Of a stretch of DNA of 64,000 bases, positions 43,731 through 52,510 are shown piece after piece. The notes under the pieces are model-generated. The model did not search any database. It saw nothing but the letters and a program-made list of their open reading frames with translations, and was not told the DNA's origin. Both the position numbers and the translations under genes were made by a program. The DNA is from Neoroseomonas terrae (GTDB taxonomy: Bacteria; Pseudomonadota; Alphaproteobacteria; Acetobacterales; Acetobacteraceae): positions 62,001-126,000 of the forward strand of contig NZ_JAAEDI010000003.1 of NCBI RefSeq assembly GCF_018129025.1. The letters run 5' to 3'. Position 1 is the first letter of the stretch. Each line of letters starts with the position of its first letter.

Positions 43731-44380
43731 GCGGTCCGATGGGGGAGCAGCCGGTTCAGTCGAAGCAACCGCTCAAGGACGCTGTCGACGCCAACTCCGG
43801 CCGCTTTGAGTACTTCAAACAAGCCCTGACGCTCGGTCTCGCCGGACTTGCTGGTATGGCGGCGCTGTTCACGGATAGCACCAGAGTGCCAACCGGCGGA
43901 TTGGCGCTCAGCTTTTCGGTTGGGGCGGGCACATGTCTTCTTATAATAGTGGCATGGTCCGCATTTGCGCTCGGAACTTACGCCAACTTGCTCCAATGTA
44001 TCGCGCTTAAGGAAGGCTTGATTCCAAAGATCAAATCCAAAGCGGAAACGAAGGAACCGGAATACTTCGCTGCTGGGATTAATTTACAAGCTCAGGTAGT
44101 GACCGCCGCCCTCATTGCTGCGGGAGTGTGCCTCGTCGGATTTGCGGCTGTGAGGATTTTCGCGCCATCTACGACTGAAGTGGAAGCAGCGATCGCCATG
44201 GGTAGAGAGATGGTCGCAAGGCAGACCGGGCAGCGAGCGCAGGCGCCTGAGCTGCAAAGGCTCGAATTGAAAGGCGGAGCTTTTGAACTCGTTTTCAGCG
44301 ACGGACGTGAACGCTTGATCGTTAGCGTTAGTAGTGACGGACGGAAGGTCACTGCCTTCTCCAGGCAGCCGGGTCCCTGA
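43727..44380 (+). CDS. hypothetical membrane protein, second of a coupled pair
   Basis: 217 aa. Two adjacent membrane segments near the N-terminus (ALTLGLAGLAGMAALF and GTCLLIIVAWSAFALGTYAN), a third at about residues 118-140 (VVTAALIAAGVCLVGFAAVR), then a soluble C-terminal domain of ~65 residues ending in beta-like strands (LKGGAFELVFSDGRERLIVS). No family recognised. Small soluble-plus-membrane pairs like this occur in phage-defence islands, and the neighbourhood contains HNH/EVE genes, but there is no direct evidence for that role. Confidence 0.65.
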   Translation: MSGPMGEQPVQSKQPLKDAVDANSGRFEYFKQALTLGLAGLAGMAALFTDSTRVPTGGLALSFSVGAGTCLLIIVAWSAFALGTYANLLQCIALKEGLIPKIKSKAETKEPEYFAAGINLQAQVVTAALIAAGVCLVGFAAVRIFAPSTTEVEAAIAMGREMVARQTGQRAQAPELQRLELKGGAFELVFSDGRERLIVSVSSDGRKVTAFSRQPGP

Positions 44381-44417
44381 TGGCTAAGTAGGAGATTGCA
44401 TCAGGGTCGCGACTCAA

Positions 44418-44597
44418 TCAGGTCCACCAGATGATGGCGGCAATGAGGACGACAGCGGAGGCAAAGTTCCGCGCGAGCTTGCCGTAGCGGGTGGCGATGC
44501 GGCAGAATTCCTTGAATCGACAGAACATGCGCTCCACTACGTTACGCGCGCCGTATCGGCTTTCGTCGAAGGGATGCGGATTGCGGCGCGTGGGGTT
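44418..44597 (-). mobile_element. IS5-family transposase, C-terminal fragment
   Basis: The minus frame ends HPFDESRYGARNVVERMFCR, FKEFCRIATRYGKLARNF, IIWWT, the conserved C-terminus of IS5-group DDE transposases (RYxxRNxVERxFxRLKxxRRIATRYDK). About 59 residues remain; the catalytic domain is gone and replaced by unrelated sequence. Confidence 0.8.
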
Positions 44598-44598
44598 G

Positions 44599-44745
44599 GT
44601 GCGGGACCTCGCGCAGCCGTCGGGGTTGGTGGTTATTGTTGCGCTGCACGACCTGAACGCCGCTGCACGTTTCGCGGACCGTATGCTGGTGCTGAGCGGT
44701 GGGCAGTTGATGGCAATCGGCCTACGCGCTGACATACTGCACAAT
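44599..44745 (+). pseudogene. iron/haem-type ABC ATPase, C-terminal fragment
   Basis: The plus frame reads VRDLAQPSGLVVIVALHDLN, then AAARFADRMLVLSGGQLMAIG, the H-loop and D-loop end of a FecE/BtuD-type ATPase. Walker motifs are absent. It abuts the IS5 fragment on the opposite strand. Confidence 0.65.
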
Positions 44746-44898
44746 GGGCAGATCCCAGGCCACCTCGGCGGCGAACTCCCGCTGCCCCGCCGGCAGCGCT
44801 GGGGCGCCGCAGAGCAGCGCCGGTGCCGCCTCCGGCAGCCCGTAGAGCCGCAGCGCCTCGACCTCGATCTGCCCGTCGAAGCCCACGACGTTGATCTA
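44733..44898 (-). other. unrecognised coding-like fragment
   Basis: The minus frame INVVGFDGQIEVEALRLYGL, PEAAPALLCGAPALPAGQRE, FAAEVAWDLPIVQYVS has natural-looking composition, but no start, end or family that I recognise. Probably another truncated gene. Confidence 0.35.
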
Positions 44899-45004
44899 AT
44901 GATCTCAGAGGCGGCCGCCCCCAGACGCCCAATTGAGCAATGCAAGCCCACTGCCTTGAGTTGTAGCGTTTAGGAGCAAGCACCGCTCGGGGAGGGCATG
45001 CGTC

Positions 45005-45625
45005 ATGCACATGAATCTGCGTCGCTATCCGATCGTTGGGGTCAGCCGCGCCACGATCGAGGAGGCTGTGGAGAAAGAGCTTCTCCCCTTACTGAAGGCT
45101 GACGCGGGCTTTGCGGCATACTATGCGCTCTGGGACGAAGGCGGCGCCGGCGTCAGCGTCAGCAGCTTCGCGGACGCGGAAGCAGCACACAACTCTACCA
45201 GCTCAGCGCGCCGCTGGCTGGCGAGCCACACTGACTTCTTTCCTTCGCGCGGCGAGGAGTTTTCCGGCGAATGCTTCGTCCAGAAGGAAGCGCCGCGCGG
45301 GGCGCGCGCTGGAAGTCGGCCCTACGTGCTCGTCCGCCTGCTGACTGGCGTTCCAGCGACGCAAGACACCCGTGCTTTCGTGGAGCAGCGAACACTTCCA
45401 TTGATTGAGCGCTCCCCGGGCTTTCGCGCCGTTTGGATGGCTCGGAGCGATCGGGAGGCTGACGGAGCGGCAGTCGTGACATTCTTCGACAGCCAGAGTG
45501 AAGCCATGGCCTGCCATGAAGCGGCGGTGGGCCTACTGCGCGAAGGTCTGCCAACCGTCTCGGTGATGACGGTGGTGCAGGGTCACGCCACGATCTCAGT
45601 AGGCCCCGAGAAAGCAAGCTTATGA
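45005..45625 (+). CDS. tandem ABM/NIPSNAP-like ferredoxin-fold protein
   Basis: 206 aa made of two similar halves (residues ~5-95 and ~105-200). Each has a strand, helix, 'GFAAYYALWDEGG'- or 'GFRAVWMARSDRE'-type strand, then an acidic helix (SSFADAEAAHN, TFFDSQSEAMACH). This is the layout of a single-chain dimeric alpha/beta barrel as in antibiotic-biosynthesis monooxygenase or NIPSNAP proteins. No cofactor motif. Monocistronic, in the middle of mobile debris. Function unknown. Confidence 0.65.
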   Translation: MHMNLRRYPIVGVSRATIEEAVEKELLPLLKADAGFAAYYALWDEGGAGVSVSSFADAEAAHNSTSSARRWLASHTDFFPSRGEEFSGECFVQKEAPRGARAGSRPYVLVRLLTGVPATQDTRAFVEQRTLPLIERSPGFRAVWMARSDREADGAAVVTFFDSQSEAMACHEAAVGLLREGLPTVSVMTVVQGHATISVGPEKASL

Positions 45626-45654
45626 CCCTCTGTTGCGCTTGGCTTCGCGCAGCT

Positions 45655-45758
45655 TTGGAGCGAATGGTCGGTGGCGGGGAGAGCACCGTGCTGCCCCGCC
45701 GAGGGGCTCGGGCTGGTAGCACCCGGCTCATCCGGGTGCGGCACCGGAGCCCCCGACC
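45655..45758 (+). promoter_or_regulatory. conserved leader upstream of DUF3489 gene, copy B
   Basis: Matches 17071-17175. Contains a perfect 8-bp hairpin, GCACCCGG (45719-45726), loop CTCAT, CCGGGTGC (45732-45739), about 20 bp before the DUF3489 start codon. Conservation of non-coding DNA upstream of two separate copies suggests a regulatory leader or recombination site. Confidence 0.55.
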
Positions 45759-46396
45759 ATGGCCCACCTTTCCGACACACAGCGCATCATCCTCAGCCAG
45801 GCGAGCCAACGGGACGACCGGCTGACCATACCGCCGGCGCGCTTGCCGGCCGCGGCGCGGCAGACGGTGGCGAAGGCGCTGCTCAAGCAGGGACTGGTCA
45901 GTCGGCGTCCACACCTGTGCCGCCCTCAGCCACCGCTGATGAGGCGGAGGCCCCTCAGCACCCGGCGATGAGTCCGCACGGGGCTATCGGGCGCGCCGCG
46001 GCGCTGCGCATGGCCGCGGCTGCTGTGGTCGTTGCCTGGGATGAGCCGGAGCACCAGGGCCTGGAGGATGCCATCAACGCCCTTCGCGAGGCGTTGGCGA
46101 CGGCGCCGCGGGTCCAGCGTGATGCCTTTGCCTCCGCCAGCCGCGCACCGGCACCAAGCAGAAGGCAGTGCTCACCCTACTGCGCCGCGACCACGGCGCT
46201 ACGGTGGCGCAGGTCATGAGAGGCAACGGGTTGGCAGCAGCACATGGTCCGCGGCTTCCTGGCCGGCCTCAAGCGTAAGGACATCACCGTCGAGGTGCTG
46301 GAACGCGTTCGCCGGGTCGGGCCGAACAAACAGGGCGCGAAGGGCTCGTACTCGATCTACCGCATCGCTGCGGCCGCCCCGGTAGAGGCCGGCTGA
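45759..46396 (+). pseudogene. DUF3489 protein, multiply frameshifted
   Basis: Starts MAHLSDTQRIILSQASQRDD, RLTIPPARLPAAARQTVAKA, as in DUF3489 family proteins. Frame changes then occur near 45895 and again between 46130 and 46250. The conserved C-terminal domain is split over frames: TKQKAVLTLLRRDHGATVAQ, VM, then QQHMVRGFLAGLKRKDI, and GSYSIYRIAAAAP. DUF3489 genes often flank large serine recombinases, as here. Non-functional as written. Confidence 0.75.
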
Positions 46397-47124
46397 TGCG
46401 CAGCGGCACGCAGGCTCGCCTCGCGGTGAGACTCATCCGAGTCACCAGCAGGTCTGGCAAGCCGCTGGACAAGGGCGATGTCTACAAACTGCTGAGCAAC
46501 CGCACCTATGTCGGCGAGGCCGCGCACAAGGGGCAGGTGTATGCTGGCGAGCACCAGGCCATCGTGTCGCGCGACCTGTGGGATCGGGTCCACGCCATCC
46601 TCCAAATCAGTCCGCGGACGCGCGCTGCGCAGAACCGGCAGCAGGCCCCGGCGCTGCTGAAGGGCATCCTGTACGGCATCGACGGGCGGGCACTGTCGCC
46701 GACGCACACCAGGAAGCGCGGCAGGCTGTATCGCTACTACGTGGCGCAGCGGGTAATGAAGGGCGATGCCGACGACGACGGCAGCATCGTCCGCCGGATC
46801 GCGGCAGCGCAGATCGAGGCCGCAGTCGTGAGCCAAGTCCGCGCTCTGCTACGCCAGTCTGAGATCGTGGTCGGCACCTTGCTCGCGGCGAAGCGGGAAG
46901 CGCCCGACCTGACCGAGCGGGAGGTCTGGGATGCGCTGCATCGGCCTGATCCGCTGTGGGACGAGCTGTTTCCTGCAGAGCAGGCGCGGATCGTCCGCGC
47001 ACTGGTGGAGAGGGTGGTGGTGGGCCCTGCCGGCGCCGACATCCGGCTGCGCGTCGAGGGGTTGGCGGGGCTGGTTCGGGATCTCGGCGTCGTCGCGCCC
47101 AGCGCCCTGAGCGCCGCGGCATGA
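46396..47124 (+). pseudogene. large serine recombinase lacking N-terminal catalytic domain
   Basis: The 242-residue frame covers the recombinase domain and zinc-ribbon region: GKPLDKGDVYKLLSNRTYVG, AGEHQAIVSRDLWDRVHAIL, APALLKGILYGIDGRALSPT, YRYYVAQRV, then a helical C-terminus (IVRALVERVVVGPAGADIRL). The resolvase catalytic domain with its nucleophilic serine is missing; DUF3489 sequence directly precedes. The DNA-binding part could still be made, but recombination activity cannot be expected. Its stop overlaps the next start (ATGA). Confidence 0.82.
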
Positions 47125-47540
47125 CCGGCGCCACCAGCATCACAGTTCGGGTGCCGCTGAAGATCCGACGGCGGCCGGGGCGGAAGACAGTCGTGACGCC
47201 TGTTCCGACCGCTGGCGCCAACACCGCGATCGCCACGCGCGCCGACCCCGCGCTGCTGAAGGCGCTGGCGCGGGCGTTCCGATACCAGCGGTTGCTCGAC
47301 GAAGGGCGGTATGCCTCGATCAGCGAGATGGCGGTGGCAGAGCGGATCGATCGTGGATACCTGGGCAGCCTGCTACGGCTGACGCTGCTCCCGCCCGATG
47401 TCGTTGAAGCGGTTCTCGAAGGCACAACAAGATACGATGCCTCATTGCCCGACCTGTTCGCGCCTCTGCCGACCGACTGGGCGCAACACCGCGCCGCTTT
47501 ACTGGACGAATCATCACGATGCGACGGGGCCCGGGACTGA
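47121..47540 (+). CDS. KorB/ParB-like HTH protein of recombinase module
   Basis: 139 aa, translationally coupled to the recombinase remnant. Basic N-terminus (VPLKIRRRPGRKTVVTP), then ADPALLKALARAFRYQRLLD, and an HTH-like stretch (YASISEMAVAERIDRGYLGS, LLRLTLLPPDVVEAVLEG). Proteins of this type regularly follow large serine recombinases in alphaproteobacteria. Probably binds DNA for the element. Decayed relatives lie at 49504-49765 and (C-terminus only) 22656-22735. This copy appears intact. Confidence 0.72.
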   Translation: MTGATSITVRVPLKIRRRPGRKTVVTPVPTAGANTAIATRADPALLKALARAFRYQRLLDEGRYASISEMAVAERIDRGYLGSLLRLTLLPPDVVEAVLEGTTRYDASLPDLFAPLPTDWAQHRAALLDESSRCDGARD

Positions 47541-47579
47541 ACGGCGTCATCTGGTCAAGATAACTAGCCGCTTAGTAGT

Positions 47580-48170
47580 ATGGTGCGCATGGAAGACACC
47601 GCGCTGTTCCTGCTGACTGTGCTCATCATCCTCGGCACGCCAGGGCCCACGAATACGCTGCTCGCGACGTCGGGGGCGGCTGTCGGTTGGCGTCGCTCGC
47701 TGATCCTGCTCCCGGCGGAGGCGGCTGGCTACTTAGTATCCATCCTTTTCCTGGGGCTGGTTCTCGGTCCAATCGTGGCCGCGTCACCCGCCATTGCGCT
47801 GACGCTAAGGTTGGCGGTCGGCAGCTATCTCTTGGCCCTCGCTCTCAAGCTTTGGCGCCGTGGGACCGTGCTGGAGGATGGGCCGATAGCGACAGTTCGT
47901 CCGCACCAGGTTTTCGTGACGACCTTGTTGAATCCCAAGGCGATCATTTTCGCGCTTGGTGTTGTTCCGTTAGGATCGCCGCATGTTTGGATTTATCTCC
48001 TGGCGTTTGTGGTTCTTCTTACGATCGTGGCCTTCTCCTGGATCATTCTGGGCGCAGCGATGGGCAGGGTCGCGCGCGCCAATGGACAGGAACGGATCGT
48101 GCCGCGTGTGGGCGCCGTCGCGATCTGTTGCTTCGCCCTGCTCATCGTCGCGTCGCCCTTCGTGCGGTAG
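47580..48170 (+). CDS. LysE-family amino-acid exporter
   Basis: 196 aa (start 47580, alternative 47589). N-terminal LFLLTVLIILGTPGPTNTLL has the GPTN variant of the LysE/RhtB signature. About five to six hydrophobic segments. Mid-protein TTLLNPKAIIFALGVVPLG (NPKA motif) is diagnostic. Exports an amino acid or derivative. The gene stands alone, 32 bp before a flavoprotein gene on the same strand. Confidence 0.88.
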   Translation: MVRMEDTALFLLTVLIILGTPGPTNTLLATSGAAVGWRRSLILLPAEAAGYLVSILFLGLVLGPIVAASPAIALTLRLAVGSYLLALALKLWRRGTVLEDGPIATVRPHQVFVTTLLNPKAIIFALGVVPLGSPHVWIYLLAFVVLLTIVAFSWIILGAAMGRVARANGQERIVPRVGAVAICCFALLIVASPFVR

Positions 48171-48202
48171 CGCACCGCCGAGGCCTCGGAGGGCATCACC
48201 AC

Positions 48203-49505
48203 ATGCAAGTCTCGTCGGAGATCGCTCAGCCGGATGTTGTCGTCGTCGGCGGCGGACCTGCCGGATCGACCGCTGCGGCGTTCCTCGCGAAGGCCGGCCG
48301 CCGCGTCCTGCTGCTGGAGAAAGATGAGCATCCGCGCTTCCACATCGGCGAGAGCCTGCTGCCGAGGAACCTGGACATCTTCCAGCGGCTAGGCGTGCTC
48401 GATCAGGTTCGTGGCATCGGTGTGCACAAGCCGGGTGCGGAATTCGTCTCCGACCGCACGGGGCGCAGTTGCGCCTTTCCGTTCGCCAACGCCCTGGACC
48501 GAGACCGGACTCACGCCTGGCAGGTGAAGCGTGCCGAACTCGACCGGCTGCTGTTCGAGAATGCGGTAACGTGCGGCGCTGAGGCGCGGCAGCGCACCCG
48601 CGTGACCGACATCCGCTTCGGCGGGAGAGGCGAGCGCAAGACGGTTACCGCGCTAGGCCCCGAGGGCGATACGATGGAATGGCATCCGCGATACGTGCTC
48701 GATGCCTCTGGTCGTGACACCTTCATGGCCGGCAGGATGAAGGTGAAAGAGTCGAACAAGTACAACAACACCGCTGCGATTTACGCCCATTTTCGCGGTG
48801 TTGAACGGCGGGAAGGTGCGCTGGACGGCTACATCAGCATCCATCTAGCCGAGGACGGCTGGTTCTGGCTGATCCCGCTCCCAGGGGAGGTCATGAGTGT
48901 GGGCTTCGTGGGCAACCAATCTGCCTGGAAGGGCCGCAGCGGCACGCCAAAGGAACTGTTCCTCGCCCGCATCGCGTCGAGCCCAATGGTATCAGCCCGC
49001 ACCCGGCATGCTGAGATGATCTCGAACATCTACAGCACTGCAAACTACAGCTATCGCGCGAGGCAGGGGCATGGCGAAGGCTTCCTGATGATCGGGGATG
49101 CCTACGGCTTCGTCGATCCAATGTTCTCCACGGGCGTGCTGATGGCGATGACGGCCGGCGAACTGGGGGCACGGACGGCAGATGTCGCGCTGGACGATCC
49201 GGCGCGCGGCCTAAAGATGGCTGCCGCGACGAATCGCGAACTGGCGGATGCGATGGATCGGATCAGTTGGCTGATCTACCGCGTCAACGATCCGGTCCTG
49301 CGGTCACTGTTTATGGCGCCGCGGAACACCCTGTGGATGCGGGACGGCATCATCAACATGCTCGCTGGCAATCTCCGCGGCAGTCCCCGGGCGATGCTGC
49401 CGGTGATGTCCTTTCAAGGCCGTGTACTACCTGCTTTCGCTCCTGAACCGCTTCGGCCTGGGTCCAGACATGCCTGAGAAAGTGCCGACGCAAGTGGCGC
49501 GCTGA
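48203..49505 (+). pseudogene. FAD-dependent oxidoreductase (halogenase-like), frameshift at C-terminus
   Basis: Residues 1-~405 form a group A flavin monooxygenase / halogenase-like fold: VVVVGGGPAGSTAAAFLAKA (FAD Rossmann motif), HIGESLLPRNLD, WQVKRAELDRLL, and GDAYGFVDPMFSTGV (second FAD motif). RBS GGAGGG about 10 nt before the ATG. At 49415 one extra C appears to split the tail. As written the frame ends at 49477 (VMSFQGRVLPAFAP); removing it restores VMSFKAVYYLLSLLNRFGLG, PDMPEKVPTQVAR, ending at 49505. Core domains are unaffected, so the shifted protein may still fold. Substrate unknown. Confidence 0.78.
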
Positions 49506-49765
49506 AGCTGGACATGATCCAGCGCTGGCGATGGCGCTGGCGCGGGCGTTCCCCTACCAGCAGCCTGCTGGACGAGGGGCGATACGCGTCGATCAGCGAG
49601 ATGGCGGGCGCGGAGCGAATTGAGTGAGGATACCTGGGTCGCCCAGCGGCTCGCGCCGCTCGCTCCGCGCATTGTGGAAGCGATCTTTGGGTGGACGAGT
49701 ACCCAGCAGCGTCGCACTACCCCGGCTGCTCGAGCCATTTCCGGCCTTATGGGAACGCTAGCCTG
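49506..49765 (+). pseudogene. degenerate copy of KorB-like HTH gene
   Basis: Fragments in shifting frames resemble 47121-47540: ALARAFPYQQ, then DEGRYASISEMAGAERIE, RGYLG, and near the end VALPRLLEPFPALWER. Several stops and frame changes. The rest of the gap up to 49987 (about 220 bp) should contain the promoter of the ABC gene set. Confidence 0.62.
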
Positions 49766-49987
49766 AGCAGGTAGTTCGGACCTGACGAGGCGGGTCGCTG
49801 GATATCTGCTCCGCGCGCATACCGAACTCTCGGCACAATATCGAACAGCGGACGAGCTGCCGTCGCCGGGCGCTGTTGGGTCGCGCCCTCCCGCTCACCG
49901 AGACAATTGAGTTTCGTGTAAGCAGATTATTGGCCTTCATCATACCGCCCGCTAGGTTGGCCTAAACCTTGTAGCCGGATCCACCAA

Positions 49988-51544
49988 ATGATGCCCCTCC
50001 TCCGCCTCGTGCTTATGACGGCACTGTTCGCGGTGCCCGGTGTCTCCTCGGCCCAGACAGCCGGCGGCACGGCCGTCATCGCGGTATCCGGCGACCCTGG
50101 CCATCTGAACCCGGCCATCTCCACCGCCGGCCCGCTCCACGCCGTCGCGGGATCGCTGTTCAACGGGCTGGTCTCGCTCGACGAGGCCGGCATGCCGCAA
50201 CCGGACCTCGCAGAGTCATGGACCGTCGCGCCGGACGGCCTCAGTGTGACGTTCCGTCTGCGCCCTGGCGTGCAGTGGCATGACGGCCGGCCATTCACCT
50301 CGGAGGACGTGAAGGTCAGCTTCGAGCAGGTGCTGCTGCGGTTCCACGCGCGCGCCCGCGCCGGCCTCGCGCCGGCCATTGCTGGCATCGAGACGCCCGA
50401 CGCGGCCACCGTGGTGTTCCGCCTGCACCGCCCACACCCCGCCCTGCTGCGCCAGCTCGACGTGACCGAAGCGCCCATCGTGCCGGCCCATCTCTTCGCC
50501 GGCACCGATCCGAACGCCAACCCGGCCAACCTGCGACCCGTCGGCACCGGCCCCTTCCGCTTCGATTCCTATCGGCGCGACGACCAAGTCGTGCTCACGC
50601 GCAATCCGCACTACTTCAAACCCGGCCTGCCGCGGCTCGACCGGGTCGTATTCAGGATCATTCCCGACGCCAACACCCAGGTGAATGCCCTGGCGGCCGG
50701 CGAAGTGGACATGCTCGCGCGCGTCTCCCCGCCAGACGTCGCGCGTCTGCGGGGCCGCGGCGTGACCTCGATGGAAACGCGCGCCGCGGCGGGCGGTGCC
50801 AACTGCATCATGACACTTGCCTTCAACCTCGACCGGCCTGTCCCTGGGAACATCGCCCTACGACAGGCCTTCGCGCTGGGCCTCGACCGCCAGCAGGTGC
50901 TCGACCGCGTCGCCTTTGGCCAGGGGCGCGTGGCCGATGCGCCGATCGCCTCGGGCATCGCCTGGGCGCATCAGACGGGTGCCCTGGCCGCGTGGAACCA
51001 CGACGCCGCCGAAGCCAACCGACGGCTTGACGCTGCTGGCCTCGCGCGCGGCGCGGACGGCCTGCGCGCCACGCTCGACATCGCCCACTTCCCGGCCTTC
51101 GCCCGCTGGTCCGAGATCATGCGCCAGCAACTCGCCCCGCTCGGCATCGCCCTGCGGGTCCGCACGATGGACCCAGCGGCCTTTGCGCAGGCGGTCTTCA
51201 CGCGACGCGATTTCGACCTCGCCCTGATCTCCTACTGCAACGGCACCGATCCCGAGATCGGCGTGCGCCGCATGGTGCATTCCTCAGCCGTGGGGAACGT
51301 CCCCTTCTCGAACGCTGCCGGCTATCGCAATGCGGAGGTGGATGCGCTGTTCGACCGGGCGGCCTCCTTGCAGGACGACGCCGCGCGCGGTGAGGCCTAT
51401 CGCGCGGCGCAGGCGATCGTCGCGCGGGATCTTCCCTACTGGTGGCTGGTCGAGACCGACTTCACCGCAGCGTGGCGCGACAACCTTGCCGATTTCGCGC
51501 CGTGGACGGGGCAAGTGGCGGAGCGGGCCTGGCGCAGTCGCTAG
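49988..51544 (+). CDS. ABC substrate-binding protein (SBP_bac_5), canonical order
   Basis: 518 aa with a Sec signal (LLRLVLMTALFAVPGVSSAQ). Normal dipeptide-type layout: PGHLNPAISTAGPLHAVAGS, LAESWTVAPDG, LRPGVQWHDGRPFTSEDVKV, GTGPFRFDSYRRDD, AGEVDMLA, RQAFALGLDRQQVL, then the C-terminal lobe SEIMRQQLAPLGIALRVR, AEVDALFDRAASLQDDAARG, AQAIVARDLPYWWLVE. Followed by two permeases. Serves here as an internal reference for the permuted protein at 36249. Ligand unknown. Confidence 0.94.
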   Translation: MMPLLRLVLMTALFAVPGVSSAQTAGGTAVIAVSGDPGHLNPAISTAGPLHAVAGSLFNGLVSLDEAGMPQPDLAESWTVAPDGLSVTFRLRPGVQWHDGRPFTSEDVKVSFEQVLLRFHARARAGLAPAIAGIETPDAATVVFRLHRPHPALLRQLDVTEAPIVPAHLFAGTDPNANPANLRPVGTGPFRFDSYRRDDQVVLTRNPHYFKPGLPRLDRVVFRIIPDANTQVNALAAGEVDMLARVSPPDVARLRGRGVTSMETRAAAGGANCIMTLAFNLDRPVPGNIALRQAFALGLDRQQVLDRVAFGQGRVADAPIASGIAWAHQTGALAAWNHDAAEANRRLDAAGLARGADGLRATLDIAHFPAFARWSEIMRQQLAPLGIALRVRTMDPAAFAQAVFTRRDFDLALISYCNGTDPEIGVRRMVHSSAVGNVPFSNAAGYRNAEVDALFDRAASLQDDAARGEAYRAAQAIVARDLPYWWLVETDFTAAWRDNLADFAPWTGQVAERAWRSR

Positions 51545-51553
51545 CCGGCGCCG

Positions 51554-52510
51554 TTGGCCGCCTTCCTGATCCGGCGGGTCGCCTTTGGTGCTCTCGCGGT
51601 GCTGGCTGCGGCGAGCATCGCCTTCGTCCTCGCCTGGCATGCTCCCGGTGGACCCGCGGTCGGGCTCGGCGGTGAATACGGCGCGCCGGGCTACCTGGAG
51701 GAAGTCACCGCGCGCCTCGGCCTCGACCGGCCCGGCATCGAGGTATGGCTCGACTGGATGGGTCGTCTGCTGCGGGGCGACCTCGGCGTATCTTGGCGGG
51801 AGCAGCAACCAGTCGCCGCACTCCTGCTTGAACGGCTACCGCTGACGGCGAGCCTGACGCTCGGGGCGGCGACGCTTGCGGGATTGGTCGGCACCGTGCT
51901 CGGCGTCGCCACCGCTCGGCAGGCTCGCTGGCCCCTGGCGCTGTTCTCCGCCCTCCATGCGGTGCCGGGCTATGTGGCCGCGCAGGTCCTCGTTCTCGTC
52001 TTTGCCCTCTGGCTCGGGATGCTGCCGGTGCAAGGAATAGCCGACGCCCGCGCCCCCGCGGCAGGCGGCGTCGCCCTGCTCGCGGAGCGCCTGCGCCATC
52101 TGGTTCTGCCGGTGCTGGCGCTGACCCTGCACCAACTTTGCTTCACGGCGCTGCTCGTTCGATCCGGCGTGCTGACGCAGATGGCGTTGCCCTATGTGAC
52201 GGCTGCCATGGCGCGCGGGCGCTCGCTCGGTGCCGCGCGGTGGCACCATGCCCTGCCCAACGCTCTGTTGCCGATGCTGACGCTCACCGGCGTGCGGTTT
52301 GGCAACCTGATTGGCGGGGCGCTGGTGATCGAGGTTGCCTTCGCTCTGCCGGGCCTCGGCCGGCTCGCAGTGACGGCGGCGATCGCCCGCGATCATCCGG
52401 TGGTCATCGGGACTGTCGTGCTGGCCTGCGCTGTCGCCTGGACGGCGAACCTGATCGTTGATCTCGTTATGCCGATGCTGGACCCACGGCTTCGGCAGCC
52501 CGCGCCGTGA
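51554..52510 (+). CDS. ABC transporter permease, DppB type
   Basis: 318 aa, TTG start at 51554, 9 bp after the binding-protein stop; no better start is visible. N-terminal LIRRVAFGALAVLAAASIAF is OppB/DppB-like. LGLDRPGIEVWLDWMGRLLR, MARGRSLGAARWHHALPNAL (EAA loop), GGALVIEVAFALPGLGRLA and DLVMPMLDPRLRQ follow. Six membrane spans expected. The stop overlaps the next GTG. Confidence 0.9.
   Translation: MAAFLIRRVAFGALAVLAAASIAFVLAWHAPGGPAVGLGGEYGAPGYLEEVTARLGLDRPGIEVWLDWMGRLLRGDLGVSWREQQPVAALLLERLPLTASLTLGAATLAGLVGTVLGVATARQARWPLALFSALHAVPGYVAAQVLVLVFALWLGMLPVQGIADARAPAAGGVALLAERLRHLVLPVLALTLHQLCFTALLVRSGVLTQMALPYVTAAMARGRSLGAARWHHALPNALLPMLTLTGVRFGNLIGGALVIEVAFALPGLGRLAVTAAIARDHPVVIGTVVLACAVAWTANLIVDLVMPMLDPRLRQPAP

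Noticed and set aside
49927..50547. Minus-strand frame ending IIWWIRLQGLGQPS as a second IS5 transposase tail
   Set aside because: Only the IIWW residues resemble the IS5 end; the rest is the antisense of the binding-protein gene.
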